Origin: an uncultured Rickettsiales bacterium
Lineage (GTDB): Bacteria > Pseudomonadota > Alphaproteobacteria > Rickettsiales > UBA1997
Length of the DNA: 9,090 nucleotides
Assembly: GCA_934747265.1 (NCBI GenBank)
Contig: CAKVGI010000026.1
Span: forward strand, 1 to 9,090
Direction: 5' to 3'
Shown: positions 1-6,658 of the stretch, in pieces
Layout: every line of letters begins with the position of its first letter
How positions within the stretch are numbered: the first letter of the stretch is position 1
Made by a program: the position numbers and the translations under genes
Notes under the pieces: model-generated
What the model was told of the DNA's origin: nothing
What the model saw: only the letters and a program-made list of their open reading frames with translations
Database searches by the model: none

Positions 1-63
1 TATAATAATATAATGTTAAGTTTAAGAAATCAAGTATTAAGACAAGAAGGAGTGAACAGTGTG
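1..63 (+). repeat. Left copy of 63-bp inverted repeat (array leader)
   Basis: Bases 1-63 are an exact reverse complement of 9019-9081. Similarity continues imperfectly to about base 98. An ATG at 13 opens a frame (13-135, 40 codons) starting MLSLRNQVLRQEGVNSVL; the right copy opens with the same 18 residues on the minus strand. No Shine-Dalgarno sequence precedes the ATG and the two frames diverge at once after the leader, so I annotate a repeat and not a gene. A degenerate array follows directly. Position 1 is already inside the repeat, so it may extend beyond the window. Confidence 0.9.
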
Positions 64-315
64 TTACGAAGGGGGGCAAAAAGAGGGGATATTCTACAAC
101 TAACTTCTACTTACAAAGGGGGAGGACGGAGATGAAGTATTAACTACGCCAGTTCTTCCTTTACAAAAGGAAGGACAAAGAGGAAGTGTTCTATGACTAG
201 TTCTACTCTTATGAAGGGGAAAGGAGGAGGTATCGACTCTGTTAATTTTTTCTTACAAAAAAAGGGGAATACAAAGAAGGAAATATTGACCACATCAATA
301 CTCCCTCATTGCAAT
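64..315 (+). repeat. Left degenerate tandem array, ~48-bp units
   Basis: A core close to TTACAAAGGGG recurs at 64, 111, 161, 209 and 253 (spacings 47, 50, 48, 44), with a weak sixth copy near 306. Between cores a looser pattern recurs: purine-rich GGAGGA..., then GAAGTRTTCTA, then ASTTCTAC. The reverse complement of the right-hand array (8635-9018) shows the same unit, for example GGAGTGTTTTACAG. Unit length is not constant and not always a multiple of three, so it is unlikely to code. Its inner end reaches to within about 15 bases of the adhE stop codon. A weak hairpin at 284-300 (TATTGA/TCAATA) lies just downstream of adhE and could help end its transcript. Confidence 0.75.
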
Positions 316-329
316 AAGTTCAAACACCA

Positions 330-2933
330 TTAAATATCGAAGTCGGTTTCGCCTTCATATGCTTTCCAATACAACTGTTCTAATTCGGAAATTAGAGGAT
401 ATCTTGGGTTTGCACCGGTACTTTGATCATCAAATGCTTCTTCTGCAAGACCATTCTTCAAGGCATTTTCTAAATCTTCTTTTTTGATACCACCATCTTT
501 CATAGATAATGCGATTTTTAGGCCAGATTTAATTTCTTGAAGAGCTTTAATTAAATTATCAACTTTCTCATCATCAGTTTTACCACCTAAACCAAGATAA
601 TCTGCGATATGTGCATATCTTTGTTTAGCAAATGGATATTTGTATTGTGGGAAAGGAGCTTGTTTTGTAGGCTTCTCCGAGCTGTTATATTTTATAACTT
701 GACAAATTAAATAAGCGTTTGCAATACCATGTGGTATATGTAAATGTCCTCCTATTTTGTGCGCCATTGAATGACAAACACCTAAAAACGCATTAGCAAA
801 CGCCATACCAGCTAAACTTGCAGCATAATGAACTTGTTCTCTATCATATTCTGTACCTTCATTTACAGATTTAACTAAATGTTTGAATAAAATTTTTAAT
901 GCTTCTAATGCTATACCATCAGTAAATGGGCTTGCCATCGTTGAAACATAAGATTCAAGACAATGAACCACTGCATCAAATCCAGATGCGGCAGCAAGGC
1001 CTTTTGGCATTGTCATAACAAAATCAGGATCAATTATTGCCATACTAGGTGTAAAAGCATAGTCTGCTAATGGGTATTTAATACCAGTTTTATCATCTGT
1101 AATAACAGAAAATGAGGATATTTCTGAACCTGTACCAGATGTTGTAGGTATACAAATTAATTTAGCAACTTGACCTAAATCTTTTAACATGAATATTCTC
1201 TTTCTAATATCCATAAATCTCATAGCTACATCTTCAAAAGCTATTTCTGGTTGTTCATACATTAACCACAAAATCTTTGCAGCATCCATAGGTGAACCGC
1301 CACCAAGAGCAATAATTAAATCTGGTTTGAAATTTCTAACATCAACAATAGCTTTATTGATTGTAGATAAATCTGGATCTGGGTGAACATCATAAAATAT
1401 TGTATAATCAACACCAATTCTTTCAAGAACATCTGTTACTTTTTTTGTAGTACCTAAATCAAATAAAACTTTATCTGTTATAATAAAGGCTCTCTTATGA
1501 CCTTTTAATTCTTCTAATGCAAATTTAGTACAACCTTTTTTGAAATAAATTTTTGGAGGTACTTTAAACCATAACATATTTTCTTCTCTCATAGCAACTG
1601 TTTTAATATTGATAAGTTGTTTTACACCAACATTTTCACTTACGGAATTGTGTCCCCAAGAACCACAACCTAAGGTTAATGATGGCTCTAATCTAAAATT
1701 ATAAACATCACCAATACCACCAAATGATGAAGGAGTGTTTATTAATATTCTACCAGTATTCATTACACTAGCAAATTTTTTAACTCTATCAGTAAATTGT
1801 TGGTTTGTATAAAGAATAGATGTATGACCTGCGCCACCTAAATTAACTAATGCATGAGTTTTTTCTAAACCATCATCAAAATTCTTAGCTTTATACATAC
1901 CAAGCAGTGGAGAAAGTTTTTCTCTTGCCCAAGGTTCACTCATATCAATTTTTGTAGCCTCACCAATTAAAACTTTTGTATGTTCTGGAACTTTTACACC
2001 AGCCATATCGGCAATCTTTGTAGCAGGTTGTCCAACAATTTCAGAATTTAATTTTCCATCAGGAAAAGCAAAATTAATTAATTTATTTTTTTCTGTATTT
2101 TTTAAAAAGTAAGCACCTCTTTTTTCAAATTCTTTTTTAATTGGTTCATATATTGAATCTACAACAACAGCTGTTTGTTCTGAGGCACATATCATACCGT
2201 TATCAAAAGTCTTACTCATAATAATTGACGATACAGTAGTTTCAATATCAGCCGTTTCATCAATCAAAGCAGGAGCATTACCAGCACCAACACCAACCGC
2301 TGGTTTACCGCAACTGTATGCAGCCTTAACCATACCTGGACCACCTGTAGCTAAAATTAAATCTACATCTGGGTGATTCATTAAGGCACCAGATAATTCA
2401 ATACTTGGCTCATCAATCCAACCCAATAAATTATCAGGAGCACCAGCTTGTCTTGCGGCTTCAACAACAACTTTCAAAGCCTCAATAGTTGATTTTTTTG
2501 CTCTTGGATGTGGTGAAAATACCATTGCATTTCTTGTTTTTAATGCAATTAAACATTTAAAAATTGCAGTAGATGTTGGGTTTGTTGTTGGTACAACACA
2601 AGCTATAACACCAATTGGATCAGCAATTTTCATCATTCCATGGGTTAAATCTTCTTCTATTATACCACAAGTTTTTGTATCTTTATATTTGTTATAAATA
2701 TATTCTGCTGCAAAATGATTTTTTATAACTTTATCCTCTGCAACGCCCATACCAGTTTCTTCAACTGCCATTTTAGCAAGTCTAATTCTTTCTGTATTAG
2801 CTAATAAAGCTGTTCTTTTAAAAATTTCGTCAACTTGTTCTTGGGTATATGTAGCATAGATTTTCTGAGCTTCTTTTACTTTTTTAAGTAAAGCATCAAG
2901 ACTTTCAAGTGAATTAACAATATTTGTTGCCAT
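330..2933 (-). CDS. adhE: Bifunctional aldehyde-alcohol dehydrogenase AdhE
   Basis: AdhE reduces acetyl-CoA to acetaldehyde and then to ethanol, using two NADH, and so regenerates NAD+ in anaerobic fermentation. In studied bacteria the enzyme assembles into cytoplasmic filaments called spirosomes. The protein is 867 residues, the normal length of the fused family. The N-terminal half (about 1-440) is a CoA-acylating aldehyde dehydrogenase, with GVGAGN at 214-219 and catalytic Cys249 in NGMICASEQ. After a linker, the C-terminal half (about 450-867) is an iron-type alcohol dehydrogenase. It has the NAD-binding GGGSPMD at 544-550, and the metal ligands Asp653, His657, His721 and His735 line up with those of the E. 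coli enzyme. The ATG is preceded by a good ribosome site (AAGGGTG). It looks intact and stands alone between repeat arrays; no clear promoter or Rex operator was seen upstream. Confidence 0.97.
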   Translation of the reverse strand: MATNIVNSLESLDALLKKVKEAQKIYATYTQEQVDEIFKRTALLANTERIRLAKMAVEETGMGVAEDKVIKNHFAAEYIYNKYKDTKTCGIIEEDLTHGMMKIADPIGVIACVVPTTNPTSTAIFKCLIALKTRNAMVFSPHPRAKKSTIEALKVVVEAARQAGAPDNLLGWIDEPSIELSGALMNHPDVDLILATGGPGMVKAAYSCGKPAVGVGAGNAPALIDETADIETTVSSIIMSKTFDNGMICASEQTAVVVDSIYEPIKKEFEKRGAYFLKNTEKNKLINFAFPDGKLNSEIVGQPATKIADMAGVKVPEHTKVLIGEATKIDMSEPWAREKLSPLLGMYKAKNFDDGLEKTHALVNLGGAGHTSILYTNQQFTDRVKKFASVMNTGRILINTPSSFGGIGDVYNFRLEPSLTLGCGSWGHNSVSENVGVKQLINIKTVAMREENMLWFKVPPKIYFKKGCTKFALEELKGHKRAFIITDKVLFDLGTTKKVTDVLERIGVDYTIFYDVHPDPDLSTINKAIVDVRNFKPDLIIALGGGSPMDAAKILWLMYEQPEIAFEDVAMRFMDIRKRIFMLKDLGQVAKLICIPTTSGTGSEISSFSVITDDKTGIKYPLADYAFTPSMAIIDPDFVMTMPKGLAAASGFDAVVHCLESYVSTMASPFTDGIALEALKILFKHLVKSVNEGTEYDREQVHYAASLAGMAFANAFLGVCHSMAHKIGGHLHIPHGIANAYLICQVIKYNSSEKPTKQAPFPQYKYPFAKQRYAHIADYLGLGGKTDDEKVDNLIKALQEIKSGLKIALSMKDGGIKKEDLENALKNGLAEEAFDDQSTGANPRYPLISELEQLYWKAYEGETDFDI

Positions 2934-3190
2934 ATTATCACCCTTGATAATTAATAATAATCTTATTATTACAACAAAAATTTTAATATTAAAGTTTTTT
3001 ATTTATATATTTTAAATTACTAACTTATCTCTCTTATATTGGTTTATATTAATTAACCGTTCATTTCTTTAAGTTTAGCCAAATTTCACCTTAAAAATGA
3101 AGTATGGATATAGTATTAATAATTTCTATATATTGCTTGATCACCATATTACAATATATTTGTCAAACAATAAAAAATCAATTAAATACC
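2934..3190. other. AT-rich upstream region of adhE, no gene seen
   Basis: This stretch lies between the adhE start and the central repeat array. It contains the adhE ribosome site (AAGGGTG on the minus strand, just before 2933). A near-palindrome of TAATAAT and ATTATTA arms lies roughly 20 bases further upstream. No convincing -35/-10 pair and no TTGTTAA-type Rex site was found by eye. The adhE promoter is presumably here. A short plus-strand open frame from 3097 runs into the repeat array and has no coding character. Confidence 0.5.
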
Positions 3191-3196
3191 TCCCTC

Positions 3197-3524
3197 CCAC
3201 TAATGGACATCTCTCTATTTCATCCCTGCTAAGGTGTACTCCTCTATTTCTTCCCACTGTTAAGAAATATCTCTCTGTTCCATTTCATGTTAAGAGATAA
3301 TTCTCTATCCCCACTTGATAAGGGTACACCTCATCCTTTCTGATAAGAGATGTTCCTCTATTCCCCACCCATGATAAGGTCCCATCCCTACCTGATAAGG
3401 TCTCCTCACTCCTCCTGATAAGTTCCCCTCCCATTCCCCATGATAACGGGCACCTATCCAATTCCCTACCTGATAAGGGGTACCTATCCAATTCCCCCCT
3501 GATAAGGGGGGTAAGGGGGGTTTA
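3197..3524 (+). repeat. Central degenerate tandem array on TGATAAG core
   Basis: TGATAAG or a one-to-two-base variant recurs at 3227, 3258, 3288, 3316, 3341, 3372, 3393, 3416, 3441, 3471 and 3500, with a weak twelfth at about 3197. Spacing is 21-31 bases. Flanks are C-rich before and G-rich after the core, so many units can fold as small hairpins with loop GATA (for example CCT-GATA-AGG; the last is a 7-bp stem, CCCCCCT/AGGGGGG). The two right-most units are the cleanest (both carry TACCTATCCAATTCCC next to the core), and units decay towards the left. The last 36 bases match 8927-8962 (minus) at 35 positions. Open frames here on either strand are artefacts of the repeat. Confidence 0.85.
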
Positions 3525-3740
3525 AATAATTTAATTACTTTACATCCCGTTCTTTATATTATAATATATATTATACTTTATAATTATATTTCATATATAA
3601 TTGTTATTGTTTAATATATTGTTATTATTCTTAATTCTTAATTTTTAATTATTAATTTAAAATCTTTGAATTTATATTTTTTATTTTAATTTAATTTTTA
3701 ATTATTTATTTATTTTGGTATAAATTAAACGGATACTATC
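3525..3740. other. AT-rich spacer, no gene seen
   Basis: Almost pure A and T, with short direct repeats such as CTTAATTCTTAATTTTTAATT near 3630. Similar wording (CTTAATTTTTAATTCTAAATT) recurs at 5371-5391 beside another pair of two-hairpin elements, so this AT filler seems to travel with the G/C-rich elements. No reading frame, RNA gene or promoter could be supported. Confidence 0.5.
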
Positions 3741-3800
3741 AACCCCCCCTGCTGACTTCGTCAGCTCCCCCCCTTACGAAAATGGGCGTAAGGGGGGTTA
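3741..3800 (+). repeat. Two-hairpin dispersed element, copy 1
   Basis: Layout on the plus strand is C-run, small hairpin, C-run, loop, G-run. The small hairpin is GCTGAC-TTC-GTCAGC (3751-3765). The second hairpin has an 11-bp perfect stem, CCCCCCTTACG (3768-3778) with CGTAAGGGGGG (3787-3797). The first C-run (AACCCCCC, 3741-3748) can instead pair with GGGGGGTT (3792-3799), so two C-runs compete for one G-run. It lies about 100 bases downstream of the hsdS stop and may weaken or end that transcript, but no clear T-run follows on the minus strand. TGATAAG follows at 3801, linking it to the central array. Confidence 0.8.
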
Positions 3801-3900
3801 TGATAAGATGTGGCAAGATGGTTAAATATATTAGGTTTATAAACCTTGTTGTCAGTCTCTAAATCCAAAACATATAGCTAATTTTTAAAATAAACAAACA

Positions 3901-5289
3901 CTATTTATTTTCTTCAATATATTTCAACCCAGCTTCTTCATTTTCTTCAATTGCAATTTCAACCGCCCTTTTTGCCACTTCAAGTAATTGTTTTGATTTT
4001 TCTCTGCTTTCGAAAGATTGCTGAATCTTTGCCGAAATTTGAGATTGAATTGATTGCGGTAAAAGCGGGATTATGATACTATACAATTGATTATCAGAAA
4101 TTTTTGGTTGTGCTGTTTGTGTGTATTGTCTTTCTATTTGTTGTTGAAATATAAAACTTTGAAATAATAGAAGATAATACAAACTATTTTGTTTATTGTT
4201 TAACGAAATTTTAGATGTGTTGTTTGAGGGAATTGCACCAACTAAACTATTATCTATTATACATATTTTACCGATGGTATTACCTATCGTAGCAATAACA
4301 AAATCTTCATTTTCTACGGTAATTTCATTTTTTATTATGAATTTATCATTCAAATAGACAATTTCATTTTTATTAATTTGTCCTTTAAAGTTTAATTCTT
4401 TAATTCTTATGTACGGAATTAAACCTTTTTCGCAGTAAAATTTATCGGAAACAAAAGAGCCGGATGTTATGTTACACACGTCTTTTAAAGAGTAGTAACC
4501 ATTCTTATATTTTTTAATTTTATCAATCACATCTTCATATTTCGGTTGAAAATATTCTGCATCAATTCGTCCAGCTTCTTGTGTATCAGATAACATTTTT
4601 ACAAAACATTTTTTGTTTTGTGGTTGATAGTTTTTTAGTCCTAACTCTTCAAGTAAAATTTCTTCTGCTTCTTTGTATAGTGTATCGGCAGATTGTCGGA
4701 GAGTATAGGATGTATTGACAAGTGAAGCAATGGATTGCTGAAAAGGTGGTGATAAAAGAGGAATTAATATTTCTTTTAATGAATCTTGTGTGATACTAAA
4801 ATTACTAATACCATGTATATATCTTTCTATAAAACTTAAACCATAATCCGAATTTATATATGTTTTTATAAAAAATGGATCTATTTTTTTATTTAATATA
4901 ATATGGAAAATTTCTGAACTTATAAATGAATTAATATTATTAATATTAACAATATCTACCTTTCCATAATTACCTTTTCTAGTAATAAGCAAATCACCAC
5001 AATTTAACTTAATTTTGCTTTTCAAATTTTCTTTTACTTTGACACATTTTGATAAATCTAATCCGTTTGAGTCAAAATCACCGGTTCTGATATATTTTTT
5101 ACCATTTTCCAAATATTCTCTAAAATCATCACCATTTTTTATTGATAAAATAATATCTTTAAATTTTATGTAATTTTTTGAAATAATTTTATTGTATTTT
5201 GTTGTATAAAATGGATGATAAAATTCAGCATCAATTCTAAAATCAGAATTTTCTTTAACTTCGCTCAAATTAACTATTGAGTATTGCAT
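3901..5289 (-). CDS. hsdS: Type I-like restriction-modification specificity subunit HsdS
   Basis: HsdS binds DNA and sets the target sequence for the methylase (and nuclease) subunits. The 462-residue protein has the usual two-half plan. Target recognition domain 1 spans about 27-180 and domain 2 about 250-410, each ending in a long helical spacer (about 181-217 and 411-459) that fixes the distance between the half-sites. The internal duplication is visible: RIDAEFYHP at 18-26 and RIDAEYFQP at 241-249, then LLSPPFQQSIASLV and LLPQSIQSQISAKI at the starts of the two spacers. The half-sites should differ, because the two domains share little outside these regions. Start ATG 5289 has a strong ribosome site (AGGTGA). 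A 215-bp gap with hairpin repeats separates it from the gene upstream, so it may be co-transcribed or have its own promoter. Target sequence cannot be predicted by eye. Confidence 0.93.
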   Translation of the reverse strand: MQYSIVNLSEVKENSDFRIDAEFYHPFYTTKYNKIISKNYIKFKDIILSIKNGDDFREYLENGKKYIRTGDFDSNGLDLSKCVKVKENLKSKIKLNCGDLLITRKGNYGKVDIVNINNINSFISSEIFHIILNKKIDPFFIKTYINSDYGLSFIERYIHGISNFSITQDSLKEILIPLLSPPFQQSIASLVNTSYTLRQSADTLYKEAEEILLEELGLKNYQPQNKKCFVKMLSDTQEAGRIDAEYFQPKYEDVIDKIKKYKNGYYSLKDVCNITSGSFVSDKFYCEKGLIPYIRIKELNFKGQINKNEIVYLNDKFIIKNEITVENEDFVIATIGNTIGKICIIDNSLVGAIPSNNTSKISLNNKQNSLYYLLLFQSFIFQQQIERQYTQTAQPKISDNQLYSIIIPLLPQSIQSQISAKIQQSFESREKSKQLLEVAKRAVEIAIEENEEAGLKYIEENK

Positions 5290-5321
5290 TTAATCACCTT
5301 TTTTTATTAACTTTTCTAATC

Positions 5322-5366
5322 CTTCCCTGCTTTGCGGGGAAGTGTCAGCTTTAGCTGACGATGGGG
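5322..5366 (-). repeat. Two-hairpin dispersed element, copy 2 (inverted)
   Basis: Read on the minus strand this has the same layout as the copies at 3741 and 5411: CCCC, small hairpin, C-rich arm, loop, G-rich arm. The small hairpin is GTCAGC with GCTGAC around a 4-base loop (5344-5359). The larger one is CTTCCCTGC with GCGGGGAAG around TTT (5322-5342), nine pairs with one G-T. It ends about 33 bases before the hsdS ATG, so it will lie in the hsdS leader if transcription starts upstream of it. Confidence 0.75.
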
Positions 5367-5410
5367 TGCTCTTAATTTTTAATTCTAAATTCTTAATTTC
5401 TGATGTTAAA

Positions 5411-5457
5411 ACTCCCCTCTGTCAACTTCGTTGGCATCTCCCCTCAAGGAGGGGAGA
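5411..5457 (+). repeat. Two-hairpin dispersed element, copy 3
   Basis: ACTCCCCTCT is followed by a small hairpin, GTCAAC-TTC-GTTGGC (5421-5435, one G-T pair). Then comes a 9-bp perfect hairpin, TCTCCCCTC (5437-5445) with GAGGGGAGA (5449-5457). On the minus strand, the direction of the operon, the C-rich arm made from 5449-5457 can pair with either of two GAGGGGAG arms. The distal one is followed by TTTTAA, so the element could act as a weak terminator or attenuator after the HEPN-like gene. Stem sequences differ between the three copies but pairing is kept. Confidence 0.75.
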
Positions 5458-5504
5458 GATTGTAGTTGGTCGATTGTTTGACTATTAAGTGTAAATGTTG
5501 CATA

Positions 5505-6656
5505 TTAATTACCAGATATTAAATATTTATATGAATTTTTATACATATTTTTTAATATAATTTTTTGATAAGATTCTATTAAATTTATTGTTTGTTTATT
5601 ATTATTTAGATTATATTTCTCTATCATTTTTAATTTATATTTATTATTTTTTAAAAAAATTCTTTTAAAAAACCTTTTAAGGAAAAAGATTTTTAATTTA
5701 TTGTTTTGTTTTATTTTTAATTTTTTTAGAAATATTTCAGATTTTATTCTAAATGTAGAAATTGAATGTCTCATATATTCTATTTCTTTTAAACAATGAG
5801 AACTAACAATTATTTTAATCATTTCTAAATAATTATTATCATATATATTATTTCTAAAAATTTTATCCGAATAAAATAATTTAAAATATTTTTCGCTTAA
5901 ATTATCTAAATTTTTTTTATTCTCAATTTCGTATTTATGTTTAGTTGTATAACAACCATTTGAAATTTTAACTGAAACTATTTCATCCTTTACAGGATTT
6001 TCATATTGGTAAACTTCAGCTATTAAATCAAATATAGCAAATAATCTTAATGAATTTTTTTGACTTTCAAAATACTTGATATTATTCATTTTTAAATGGC
6101 AAATACTATGTCTATTAAATTCAATGTTTTTATTATTAAAAAATTCTTTTATATTGTCGATAAGCAAGTCACAATGGAATTTATACCAACTCCAAATATG
6201 ATCTGAGTCATTTATATTATTTCTTGATTTATTTTGAATGTCATTACACTTATTTTTTACAAATTGTTCTGGTTTGTGTTGAGATGTAAAATTAGCACCA
6301 TTCCATTTAGATAAAACACCTTCTATTAAAGGTACCATTGTGAAATATGAAGCAATAAAATTGCAATTATAGAAAGAAAATATAGCAGAATCAAATATAT
6401 TTAAATATGGTTTAAAAATTTCAAGTTGTTCATACAAAATTCTTTTTTTGGCTCTAATTTCAGTATTAAATAAGTATAAATATATTTTATTTTCTATTTC
6501 TTCATATCGTTTATTTTCTATAATTTTCAATAATTGTGGAAGTGTTAAAAACCTATAATAAGCTGCATAAAATAGATGAGACTCTTTTTCTAATATTTTA
6601 TTTAGTTTTTCTATATCATCAAAATCTCTAAAATACTTCCTTTCGATGTTTTGCAC
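5505..6656 (-). CDS. Hypothetical HEPN-like protein in the R-M operon
   Basis: I do not recognise this gene by name. I choose GTG at 6656 (383 residues) because GGAGGT stands four bases before it and overlaps the hsdM stop; the longer frame from ATG 6695 lacks a better ribosome site and would overlap hsdM by 37 bases. The protein is mostly helical in character. A segment near 99-115 ends in IEGVL. Near 181-216 a block reads NRHSICHL, then about a dozen residues, then SQKNSLRLFAIFDLIAEV. This has the Arg-x4-His spacing (Arg182, His187) of HEPN RNases and resembles the NRHxxxHG...N.LR.F.LLD pattern of HEPN-like proteins in defence loci. The C-terminal part (about 310-348) is dense in Lys, Phe, Ile and Asn, and very AT-rich. 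No signal peptide or membrane helix is evident. Its place between methylase and specificity genes suggests a defence role, as an accessory RNase or toxin, but this is inference. Confidence 0.7.
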   Translation of the reverse strand: MQNIERKYFRDFDDIEKLNKILEKESHLFYAAYYRFLTLPQLLKIIENKRYEEIENKIYLYLFNTEIRAKKRILYEQLEIFKPYLNIFDSAIFSFYNCNFIASYFTMVPLIEGVLSKWNGANFTSQHKPEQFVKNKCNDIQNKSRNNINDSDHIWSWYKFHCDLLIDNIKEFFNNKNIEFNRHSICHLKMNNIKYFESQKNSLRLFAIFDLIAEVYQYENPVKDEIVSVKISNGCYTTKHKYEIENKKNLDNLSEKYFKLFYSDKIFRNNIYDNNYLEMIKIIVSSHCLKEIEYMRHSISTFRIKSEIFLKKLKIKQNNKLKIFFLKRFFKRIFLKNNKYKLKMIEKYNLNNNKQTINLIESYQKIILKNMYKNSYKYLISGN

Positions 6657-6658
6657 CT

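Noticed and set aside
2934..3090. Rex operator upstream of adhE
   Set aside because: Searched for a TTGTTAA-N4-TTAACAA-like site; none found by eye.
3097..3300. 67-codon plus-strand frame
   Set aside because: Half AT-rich intergenic DNA and half repeat array; no ribosome site or coding character.
3285..3491. 68-codon minus-strand frame
   Set aside because: It lies wholly within the TGATAAG array and its residues merely reflect the repeat.
3197..3524. CRISPR array
   Set aside because: Units are degenerate, spacing varies from 21 to 31 bases, the core is only about 7 bases and there are no distinct equal-length spacers or cas genes.
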